NCBI GenBank assembly: GCA_003221825.1
Contig: QHUE01000237.1
Span: forward strand, 1 to 6,279
DNA from: Gemmatimonadota bacterium
GTDB lineage: Bacteria > Gemmatimonadota > Gemmatimonadetes > Gemmatimonadales > GWC2-71-9
DNA: 6,279 nt
Direction: 5' to 3'
In this document: piece by piece, positions 1 to 5,170 of the stretch
Position numbering within the stretch: position 1 is the stretch's first letter
Layout of the letters: each line of letters begins with the position of its first letter
Notes under the pieces: generated by a model
Told to the model about the DNA's origin: nothing
What the model saw: the letters and a program-made list of their open reading frames with translations, nothing else
The model's database searches: none
Translations under genes and position numbers: made by a program

Positions 1-1367
1 GGCCGGTGAAGAAACACGAAGGCGCCAGCGTTATCGCCGGCACGATTAACGGCGCCGGATCCCTCCGGGTGGCGGTGATGGGTACGGGCGGAGACACCAA
101 GCTCTCGAAGATCATGCGACTCGTGGCAGACGCGCAGCGATCGAAATCCAGAGCCCAGCTGCTAGCCGATCGCGCGGCCCAAATGCTGACCGGCGTGGCG
201 ATCGCGGCCGCGCTGCTGACGATGGTCGTGTGGCAACTGCTCGGCGCGCCGATCGATTTCTCGGTGGTGCGGGTCGTGACCGTGCTCGTCATCGCGTGCC
301 CGCACGCGCTGGGTCTCGCCGTGCCGTTGGTCGTCGCGATCTCCACCACACTTGGCGCCCGGGCGGGACTGCTGGTCCGCGACCGGCGCGGTCTCGAAGA
401 AGCCAGAGCGCTCGATACCGTGATCTTCGACAAGACGGGGACGCTCACGCTCGGCGAGTTCCGCGTCGTCGACCTTTCGGTCGCGGACGGCACCTCGCAG
501 GAGGACGCGCTGCGCATCGCGGCGGCCGTGGAAGGCGACTCCGAGCATCCGATTGCCCGTGGCATCGTGAAAACGGCCGCAGAGCGACGGATCGCCATTC
601 CCGCTGCAGCCCGCTTCCAGGCGCTTCCCGGAAAGGGCGTCGCCGCCACGGTGGAAGGCACGGAGTACCATCTCGGCGGCCCGGCTTTGGTGCGTGAGGA
701 GAACGTTGCCGTCCCGCCGGGACTGGTGGAGACCGCCAACGCGGCAGGCCGGCGCGGTCAATCCGCGATTTACCTGCTGCGCGGTCGCGCGGCCCTGGCG
801 GTCTTCGCTGTGGCCGATGCCATCAGGCCGGAAAGCCGGGATGCGATCCGAGCCTTGCACCAGCGGGGCATCGCGGTGGCCATGCTCACCGGAGACGCTC
901 GGGCCGTGGCCGACGCCGTGGCGCAGGATCTGGAGATCGACACGGTCTTCGCCGAAGTCCTGCCCGAAGACAAGGCATCCAAGGTGCGAGAGCTGCAGGC
1001 CACGGGGCGGAAAGTCGCGATGGTGGGGGATGGGGTCAACGACGCGCCCGCGCTGGCGACGGCCGACATCGGCATCGCGATCGGCGCGGGGACGGATGTG
1101 GCCGTGGGGGCCGGGCACATCGTTCTTGTGCGCTCCGATCCCCGCGACATTGCGCGAATCGTCACGCTCTCGCGCGCGACCTATCGGAAGATGGTGCCGA
1201 ATCTGTGGTGGGCAGCGGGCTACAACATTATCGCCATTCCGCTGGCCGCCGGCGTGCTGGCCGGGCGCGGCATTCTCCTTTCGCCGGCCGTCGGAGCGGT
1301 GCTCATGTCCGCGAGCACCGTGATCGTCGCCATAAACGCTCAGCTTTTGAAGCGCGTTCGGCTCTAG
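1..1367 (+). CDS. copB: P1B-3 type heavy-metal (copper/silver) translocating ATPase, C-terminal part
   Basis: Inner-membrane pump that exports Cu or Ag ions using ATP. The 5' end is cut by the window: the frame is open to the edge, and the first residues (PV then KKHEGASVIAGTINGAGSL) are the middle of an actuator domain, so the GTG at 6 is not the start. Counting from that GTG as residue 1: TM6 metal-site CPH at 98-100; phosphorylation DKTGT with Asp142; nucleotide-domain HP at 181-182 and GKG at 209-211; TGD at 295-297; GDGVNDAP at 341-348. TM7 fits N-x6-YN-x4-P (N399, Y406, N407, P412) and TM8 fits P-x6-MSxST-x5-N (P427, M434, N444). These match the published P1B-3 (CopB) signature rather than CPC-type CopA. 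About 455 residues remain; the metal-binding N-terminus and first helices lie outside. It converges on the outer-membrane gene to its right, with 2 bases between stops. The family call is firm; the exact ion (Cu+, Cu2+ or Ag+) is inferred. Confidence 0.95.
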   Translation, partial: PVKKHEGASVIAGTINGAGSLRVAVMGTGGDTKLSKIMRLVADAQRSKSRAQLLADRAAQMLTGVAIAAALLTMVVWQLLGAPIDFSVVRVVTVLVIACPHALGLAVPLVVAISTTLGARAGLLVRDRRGLEEARALDTVIFDKTGTLTLGEFRVVDLSVADGTSQEDALRIAAAVEGDSEHPIARGIVKTAAERRIAIPAAARFQALPGKGVAATVEGTEYHLGGPALVREENVAVPPGLVETANAAGRRGQSAIYLLRGRAALAVFAVADAIRPESRDAIRALHQRGIAVAMLTGDARAVADAVAQDLEIDTVFAEVLPEDKASKVRELQATGRKVAMVGDGVNDAPALATADIGIAIGAGTDVAVGAGHIVLVRSDPRDIARIVTLSRATYRKMVPNLWWAAGYNIIAIPLAAGVLAGRGILLSPAVGAVLMSASTVIVAINAQLLKRVRL

Positions 1368-1369
1368 CG

Positions 1370-2707
1370 TCAGTGCATGACGGCGCCATCTCGCATCATC
1401 GCGCTTGACGTCGCATGCGGCCCATGGAGCGGACGAAAGCGCACGAAGACCATCCCGCCAACCGGCGTCCGTGATCCGTAGAACGGTTGCAGCTCCGTCG
1501 GTACCAGGTTCAGTGTCGTCTGGAATCCGACGCCGAGCGTTGCTTTCGACATCCGAACCACTTCGCGAATGTATCCGACGGACACCGCGGCAACCGTGAA
1601 CGTCGAGTCGGGAGCGAACCCACCAGGTCCAGTCGGCAGCACGAGATCCTCGGCGGTCTTTTGCACGACCTCCAGGCGTCCGAGGATCGTGTTGCTGCGA
1701 TCCAGAAGTGCCTCGCTCTCGGCCAGTGCGGAATGCGTCGTCCTTCCAGCACGCCGGTTGGCTCCCCAGATGATCGCTGTCGCGACCTGACCGTCCTTTC
1801 CCATTCTGCGGCCGTGTAATACCGACGCCGTGAGACGGTGCACGGACTCGGACGGATTCAAGGCTTCGGGACTCTTAAGGAAGCCGTACCCGGCCGAAAA
1901 CACCCAGTTTGAATCCATGTGCATCGTGAACCGTCCGGAGTAGGAATCCAATCGCAAACGATCGAACCCCCAGCGTTCCTCATTCGGCTCGCGGCCGTTG
2001 AAGGCGGAACCCTCCAGTTTCCAGTGCCGTCCGAAGAGCCCGGCCGTCAGGACGCCGAAACTGATATGCGTGGCGTCCTGCCAATGGTGCGACAGTGGCG
2101 CGGCCAGGTTGTCCATCGCGGAGGGCCGGTGCATGAAGGCGACGGGGCCAAGCGCCGGCTCGCCGGACGGCGCGGCATACGCCATAACGCCGATCGTGTG
2201 CGAAAGGGCACGCTCATACATCACCGCCAATTCCATCCAGAAATCGTGGGGATGTTGTCGATCGACGAGCGGCTGGCCGCGGTAGCTCTCCCCGCTTTGT
2301 AGCAGCAGCGGGTAACCGCGATTGGTGACGGTCGCGGGATCGAGACTCAACATCGTTCTCGCCTGGAACCGGCCACCGAGGAGATCTCGGCTCGCCATGA
2401 GCATCACCCAGTTGAGCGATCCGAATTGGTCATCACCACGCGGGCCGCCCTGCCTGTCGTACTGGACGAAGCCAAAGCCGTGAAGCATGAGCAGCCAGCG
2501 GCCGGCCATCGCGTGCCGGGCCGGCAACGGGACGGCGTCGGGTATCCACGTGGTCCCCGAACCCATCCGTTCCATCGAGACGCCGAGCGGGTCGATCATC
2601 ATCATCGCCATCGGTTTCGTCGGAACCTGCCGCGGCTTCGGGTGTGGGGGATGCTGCGCATAGAGCATTGAGGGCAAGAGCACGGTCGTGAGCACGTAAC
2701 GAAACAT
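1370..2707 (-). CDS. Exported, probable outer-membrane beta-barrel protein of a copper-associated uncharacterised family
   Basis: A 445-residue protein with no assigned function. Residues 1-18 are a signal peptide with an AQ cleavage site (LYAQ-HPP). The mature N-terminus is rich in His, Pro and Met (H19, H22, M33, M35-37, M45, M48). The body alternates short polar and aromatic stretches ending in Gly or Asp turns, as in a transmembrane beta barrel, with conserved-looking blocks GGPRGDDQFGS (87-97), VDRQHPHD (148-155), FMHRPSAMDN (191-200) and SHHWQDATHISFG (206-218). From memory, similar unnamed proteins occur beside copper-resistance genes. The last strand (418-427) is followed by an 18-residue tail with three His and three Met, unlike the usual aromatic end of a barrel. 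The ATG at 2707 has AGAGG five bases upstream. It is second in a leftward pair after the small secreted gene. Barrel and metal roles are inferred; no solved relative is recognised. Confidence 0.85.
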   Translation of the reverse strand: MFRYVLTTVLLPSMLYAQHPPHPKPRQVPTKPMAMMMIDPLGVSMERMGSGTTWIPDAVPLPARHAMAGRWLLMLHGFGFVQYDRQGGPRGDDQFGSLNWVMLMASRDLLGGRFQARTMLSLDPATVTNRGYPLLLQSGESYRGQPLVDRQHPHDFWMELAVMYERALSHTIGVMAYAAPSGEPALGPVAFMHRPSAMDNLAAPLSHHWQDATHISFGVLTAGLFGRHWKLEGSAFNGREPNEERWGFDRLRLDSYSGRFTMHMDSNWVFSAGYGFLKSPEALNPSESVHRLTASVLHGRRMGKDGQVATAIIWGANRRAGRTTHSALAESEALLDRSNTILGRLEVVQKTAEDLVLPTGPGGFAPDSTFTVAAVSVGYIREVVRMSKATLGVGFQTTLNLVPTELQPFYGSRTPVGGMVFVRFRPLHGPHATSSAMMRDGAVMH

Positions 2708-2788
2708 GTGGGCCTCTGGTTAGAGCAAAGTCTCGAACATCGCGGCATGTGGATGCTGCGACGTGGAAGCAACGACAGGTATCGAGAC
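2708..2788 (-). other. Intergenic spacer with imperfect hairpin
   Basis: An 81-base gap inside the presumed leftward operon. It contains an 11-base inverted repeat, arms 2738-2748 and 2753-2763 around a 4-base loop. There is one A-C mismatch and one G-U pair when read as leftward RNA. No T-run follows it, so it is not a standard terminator. It could protect a processed transcript end or attenuate expression of the outer-membrane gene; nothing in the sequence distinguishes these. The ribosome site of the downstream gene (AGAGG) lies at 2713-2717. Confidence 0.4.
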
Positions 2789-3121
2789 CTAGACTCGGGG
2801 AGGGGGGGCTTCCGGAGCGGTGGTGCGGGACAGCGGAGAACCGAACAGGGCGCAGGCGCCGCGGTCAGCCGTCGAGCCGCCAAGGGGAGCCACTTCGGCC
2901 CTAGTCACATCGACCGCGAGTGCGCAAGATGTGAGTGCCTGGCAGCACACCGGGACGGTCGGAGCGGTCGGGTTTTCTGAGTGTTGCTTGTGATGCTGGG
3001 CTGGGATCGGCGTCGTCCCGGGCGCATCATGCGCCGGGAGACAGCGCGATTCCCCGGCGACGAAGCCGAGACGCAAAACCAGGATGGTCGCGGTGAACGC
3101 AACGGCTCGCCGGAACGCCAC
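2789..3121 (-). CDS. Small secreted His/Cys-containing protein of unknown function
   Basis: A 110-residue protein starting at GTG. An in-frame TAG lies six codons upstream of that GTG and there is no good internal ATG, so the start is nearly forced. No clear Shine-Dalgarno is visible. Residues 1-23 form an Arg-containing, hydrophobic signal peptide (cleavage near VAG-ES). The mature chain has C27, a His cluster (H31, H43, H44, H47), a compact PVCCQALTSCA block with C59, C60 and C66, one more Cys at 90, and a Pro-rich end (PEAPPPRV). This looks like a small periplasmic metal-binding or redox-sensitive protein, but that is inference from composition. Codon use is GC-rich and in line with its neighbours. 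It sits 81 bases upstream of the probable outer-membrane gene in the same direction, and 27 bases from the divergent DUF4198 gene. The family is not recognised by name. The main doubt is the weak translation start. Confidence 0.65.
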   Translation of the reverse strand: MAFRRAVAFTATILVLRLGFVAGESRCLPAHDAPGTTPIPAQHHKQHSENPTAPTVPVCCQALTSCALAVDVTRAEVAPLGGSTADRGACALFGSPLSRTTAPEAPPPRV

Positions 3122-3138
3122 GACGGAAGTCTAAACCG

Positions 3139-3143
3139 AAGGA
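3139..3143 (+). promoter_or_regulatory. Shine-Dalgarno (AAGGA) deciding the DUF4198 start
   Basis: AAGGA lies five bases before the ATG at 3149. The same frame is open back to an ATG at 2981. However, the stretch 2981-3148 is basic, non-hydrophobic and antisense to the small secreted gene, while the ATG at 3149 opens directly into a signal peptide. Confidence 0.75.
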
Positions 3144-3148
3144 CCCGC

Positions 3149-3784
3149 ATGCGGAAGCAATTCGTCGTCGTCGCCATGCTGTTGCTGATCAGCGCGACTC
3201 TCTTACGGGCTCACGATCTCTTTTTGAAGCTCGATAACTATTTCGCGCCGGCGAATAGCAGGGTCCGCGTCGCCGTCTTGAATGGGTCGTTCACGGCCAG
3301 CGAAGGCGCCGTCACACCCGATCGGTTGCGCGACCTCAGCGTGGCGGGCGCCGCCGGCCGCGTCGCCCTGGCGCGAGGCTCCTGGCAACCGCACGGCGAC
3401 ACGACGTGGCTCACGCTCACGACCGGCGCGCCCGGCACCTACGTCGTTGGCGCCTCGCTGCTGCCGCGCGAGATCGCGCTCGCGGCGAAGGTCTTCAACG
3501 CGTATCTCGAGGAAGACGGAATTCCCGACGTCCTGGCCGCACGCACACGCGACGGCGAGCTCACGAAGAACGCACGCGAGCGCTATCAGAAGCACGTCAA
3601 AGCCATTCTCCAGGTCGGCGACTTGCGGACGAGAGCGTTCGAAACCGATTCACAAGGCGTCGCGCGATTCGTGATTCGCACGCCGGGGAAGTGGTATGTC
3701 AAGTTCATTCACATGGTGCCGGCGCAAGGAGACAGCGTGAACTACGAATCGAAGTGGGCCACACTCACCTTTCAGGTGCGGTGA
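3149..3784 (+). CDS. Secreted DUF4198 (NikM-like) protein
   Basis: A 211-residue exported protein. The ATG at 3149 follows AAGGA and starts a textbook signal peptide: charged MRK, hydrophobic core 5-18, cleavage at LRA-HD. His22 thus becomes the new N-terminal residue. The mature start (HDLFLKLDNYFAP) and the C-terminal block with GKWYVKFIHM (180-189) and YESKWATLTFQ (199-209) are typical of DUF4198. This is a beta-sandwich periplasmic family often found with nickel, cobalt or other metal transport genes, where an exposed N-terminal His can take part in metal binding. The middle holds FNAYLEEDGIPDVL (116-129) and ERYQKHVKAILQVGD (144-158). The stop is followed after one base by the start of the membrane-protein gene, so the two are almost surely cotranscribed. 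A role in metal binding or delivery is inferred from the family and the nearby copper-type pump; the ion is unknown. Confidence 0.88.
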   Translation: MRKQFVVVAMLLLISATLLRAHDLFLKLDNYFAPANSRVRVAVLNGSFTASEGAVTPDRLRDLSVAGAAGRVALARGSWQPHGDTTWLTLTTGAPGTYVVGASLLPREIALAAKVFNAYLEEDGIPDVLAARTRDGELTKNARERYQKHVKAILQVGDLRTRAFETDSQGVARFVIRTPGKWYVKFIHMVPAQGDSVNYESKWATLTFQVR

Positions 3785-3785
3785 T

Positions 3786-4319
3786 ATGGAATCACCCGCG
3801 CACGCCCTTCTCTCGCAGTGGGAAAGCTTCTGGGTCATCGTGGGGTCGTCAGCCGGCGGCCTGACCGGCCTGATGTTCGTCGTGGTCGCCCTGGTGCGGG
3901 AATCCTCGCTGCCGCGCAATCCGGATTCAATCAATGCGTTCGGGACGCCCAACGTGCTCCATTTCGTCGCCGTGTTGTTGCTGGCAGCGGTCCTCAGCGC
4001 CCCTTGGACACGACTGAAGGACCCCGCGCATGTCGTGGGAGCAACCGCGCTCGCCGGTATCGTCTACGTGCTCGTCGTGCTGCGACGCATGCGCCGGCAG
4101 TCGGGATACACGCCGGTGCTCGAGGATTGGATCTGGCATCAGATCCTGCCGATGATCGCCTACGCGACGCTGTTCGTCGGCGCCGCCGGCTTATCGCACG
4201 ATCAGCCCTGGGCATTGTTTGCGATCGGCGCCGCTGCGTTGGTGCTGCTGTTCGTTGGCATTCATAATGCCTGGGACACCGTCGCCTACGTGGTGGCGAC
4301 GGAGAAGGACCGCAAATGA
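3786..4319 (+). CDS. Integral membrane protein of unknown function, about five helices
   Basis: A 177-residue inner-membrane protein with hydrophobic segments at about 15-37, 56-73, 82-99, 118-136 and 142-160. The first helix carries a Gly/Ser-rich stretch, GSSAGGLTGLMFVVVALV (20-37). From memory this is characteristic of an unnamed family in Acidobacteriota-like genomes. Charged loops are short: RESSLPRNPD (38-47), RRMRRQ (100-105) and a basic tail EKDRK. No catalytic motif is visible. Trp and His residues sit at helix edges (W115, W117, H118, H138, H160). The ATG overlaps nothing but follows the DUF4198 stop by one base. AGGTG lies seven bases upstream, inside the previous gene, suggesting translational coupling. 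By position it could be the membrane partner of the secreted DUF4198 protein, which is inference only. No gene symbol is warranted. Confidence 0.85.
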   Translation: MESPAHALLSQWESFWVIVGSSAGGLTGLMFVVVALVRESSLPRNPDSINAFGTPNVLHFVAVLLLAAVLSAPWTRLKDPAHVVGATALAGIVYVLVVLRRMRRQSGYTPVLEDWIWHQILPMIAYATLFVGAAGLSHDQPWALFAIGAAALVLLFVGIHNAWDTVAYVVATEKDRK

Positions 4320-4322
4320 CGA

Positions 4323-4350
4323 ATCCCCCCGGGCTTTGATCCCGGGGGAT
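4323..4350. terminator. GC-rich hairpin between convergent genes, possible bidirectional terminator
   Basis: The arms ATCCCCCCGGG (4323-4333) and CCCGGGGGAT (4341-4350) pair over 10 bases with one extra C, around the loop CTTTGAT. The hairpin begins four bases after the membrane-protein stop and ends six bases before the 3' end of the leftward small gene. Its position between two converging genes fits a shared terminator. Neither side has a T-run, so it is not a canonical intrinsic terminator. Confidence 0.5.
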
Positions 4351-4355
4351 CCGCG

Positions 4356-4487
4356 TCAATGCATGAATCCACTGGGTGCATCCGCCCCTGATGGCGCGGG
4401 ATTGCGTTCAACAATCAGATACGCACCGCCAAGCAACGCGGCAATCAGTAGGGATATCGTGATCCAGCTGTGAGCACGTCGGGTCAT
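4356..4487 (-). CDS. Small single-helix membrane protein, 43 residues
   Basis: This short gene encodes a basic start (MTRRAHSW), one hydrophobic helix (ITISLLIAALLGGAYLIV, about residues 9-26) and a polar, Pro/Gly/Ala-rich tail ending SGFMH. The arrangement predicts N-terminus inside and tail in the periplasm. The frame is open upstream to an ATG at 4541, but the ATG at 4487 is chosen because GAGAGGAG (4496-4503) lies eight bases before it; the longer form would be antisense-like filler over the neighbour's end. That ribosome site overlaps the stop of the substrate-binding-protein remnant, so the gene was built for translation coupled to that upstream gene. With the upstream gene lacking its 5' end here, its expression is doubtful unless another promoter exists. 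Function unknown. It is short enough that the call rests on the ribosome site and the helix. Confidence 0.6.
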   Translation of the reverse strand: MTRRAHSWITISLLIAALLGGAYLIVERNPAPSGADAPSGFMH

Positions 4488-4495
4488 GGTCGTGG

Positions 4496-4503
4496 CTCCT
4501 CTC
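4496..4503 (-). promoter_or_regulatory. Strong Shine-Dalgarno of the small membrane-protein gene
   Basis: GAGAGGAG on the minus strand, eight bases before the ATG at 4487 and overlapping the TGA (4502-4504) of the upstream gene. It fixes the start of the 43-residue protein and indicates stop-start coupling. Confidence 0.7.
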
Positions 4504-4822
4504 AGTTGTACAGCGCCGGCTTGCCATTGCGGATGGTCCACACGGCCGGTGCGGACTGGAAGTTCCCGCTACCCGGAGCGCGGGTGATCGGGCCGGCCGT
4601 CCCTTCGTAGCGCGTGAGGTTGCGGAGATAGACGGCAGGGTTCTGGCCCCGCTCGAACGCCTGCACGATCAGATTGAAATCGTCGTACGCGTAGGGCATC
4701 ATGTGCGTCGCGAACTGCATGCCAGGATACTTCCGCTCAAACCGTGTCTTGAAGCCAAAATCCCGCAGGTCGCTATCGGTGTACCATGCCCCCTCGAAAA
4801 GCTCAGGATGCTGGCTGAGCGA
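4502..4822 (-). pseudogene. 5'-truncated ABC transporter substrate-binding protein (LivK / Peripla_BP_6 type), C-terminal ~106 residues
   Basis: The translation from about SLSQHPELFEGAWYTDSD through FATHMMPYAYDDFNLIVQAF to GTAGPITRAPGSGNFQSAPA and the end AVWTIRNGKPALYN is the C-terminal part of a type 1 periplasmic binding protein. This family captures branched-chain amino acids or other small solutes for ABC importers. Complete members are about 380-420 residues with a signal peptide; here about three quarters are missing. Upstream of 4822 the frame stays open to an ATG at 5056, but those ~78 residues show no family resemblance and lie antisense to a recognisable TetR fragment. They are therefore filler, not a domain. 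The coding part that remains has no stop or frameshift, so the loss looks recent or is an assembly join. It was followed by the 43-residue membrane protein in the same transcription unit. Confidence 0.82.
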
Positions 4823-4849
4823 GGCTTCAGTCTCGCGATGCTCGAGCAT
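4819..4849. repeat. Inverted repeat and 12-base palindrome at the gene-fragment junction
   Basis: GCGAG (4819-4823) and CTCGC (4832-4836) face each other across an 8-base interval. They are followed at once by the perfect palindrome ATGCTCGAGCAT (4838-4849). The estimated breakpoint between the two truncated genes (about 4822-4830) overlaps the interval of the first repeat. Short palindromes are common in GC-rich coding DNA, so this may be chance. Confidence 0.45.
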
Positions 4850-5134
4850 GCGTACGCGCACCTGCGTCTCTATCAGGCCATCATCGGCCACGACAGCGGC
4901 GCGTTCGTCCTCCAGCGCATTCATCGAACCATCGCCGAATTGGCGGCCAAGGATGTCCACGCGCTCGGATTCCGAGGGACGACTGAAGAGCGGGCACTCG
5001 CGGCCGAATACATCGGCGGTGCGTTCATGGCGGTGCTCACCTGGTGGCTGGATCATGGCGCGAAGCAGCCGCCGCAGGAGGTGGACAACACGTTTCGCCG
5101 GCTCATCTTAAAGGGTCTCAAGGAGCTCACCTGA
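4829..5134 (+). pseudogene. 5'-truncated TetR-family regulator, ligand-binding C-terminal part only
   Basis: The last ~100 residues read like the C-terminal domain of a TetR repressor: SLAMLEHAYAHLRLYQAIIG, then GAFVLQRIHRTIAEL, then AAEYIGGAFMAVLTWWLDHG and EVDNTFRRLILKGLKEL. The YxxGAxxAxLTWWLDxG block is a strong family hallmark. TetR proteins are normally about 190-220 residues with an N-terminal helix-turn-helix; that half is absent. The frame is open upstream to an ATG at 4703, but those 42-45 residues are antisense to the substrate-binding-protein remnant and have no helix-turn-helix. The internal ATG at 4838 has no ribosome site. No frameshift or stop is seen in the remaining part. 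Without the DNA-binding half it cannot act as a repressor. It lies 36 bases upstream of the GMC oxidoreductase gene in the same direction, so it may once have headed or controlled that operon. Confidence 0.8.
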
Positions 5135-5158
5135 CACTGCACCGCCGAGCGCTGATCT

Positions 5159-5166
5159 AAAGGAGG
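5159..5166 (+). promoter_or_regulatory. Consensus Shine-Dalgarno of the GMC oxidoreductase gene
   Basis: AAAGGAGG, a full match to the 16S anti-Shine-Dalgarno core, lies four bases before the GTG at 5171. This close, perfect site supports GTG as the start codon. Confidence 0.85.
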
Positions 5167-5170
5167 GATT

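Noticed and set aside
162..1118. Long open frame (318 codons) on the minus strand across the ATPase gene
   Set aside because: The product is Arg/His/Gly-rich with no domain, and it lies exactly opposite strongly conserved P-type ATPase motifs. It is typical antisense openness of GC-rich DNA.
1368..1382. Short inverted repeat CGTCA...TGACG at the convergent stops as a terminator
   Set aside because: It has only five base pairs, no T-run on either strand, and it lies in the coding end of the outer-membrane gene.
1487..2671. Several plus-strand frames of 64-127 codons opposite the outer-membrane gene
   Set aside because: No ribosome sites, no domains, and strongly skewed composition. The minus-strand frame has a signal peptide and conserved-looking blocks.
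2981..3148. 56-residue N-terminal extension of the DUF4198 protein
   Set aside because: The extension is very basic, would bury the signal peptide, and is antisense to the small secreted gene. The ATG at 3149 has its own ribosome site.
3238..3952. Alternate-frame and antisense openings over the DUF4198 and membrane-protein genes
   Set aside because: All overlap two well-supported genes and show Arg/Ala-rich shadow composition without motifs.
4703..4828. N-terminal part of a 143-residue plus-strand frame joined to the TetR fragment
   Set aside because: These residues have no helix-turn-helix and are antisense to the conserved binding-protein C-terminus; they are chance openness across the junction.
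4823..5056. N-terminal part of a 184-residue minus-strand frame joined to the binding-protein fragment
   Set aside because: No signal peptide, no family resemblance and no ribosome site. It is antisense to the TetR C-terminal domain, so it is not a real fusion protein.
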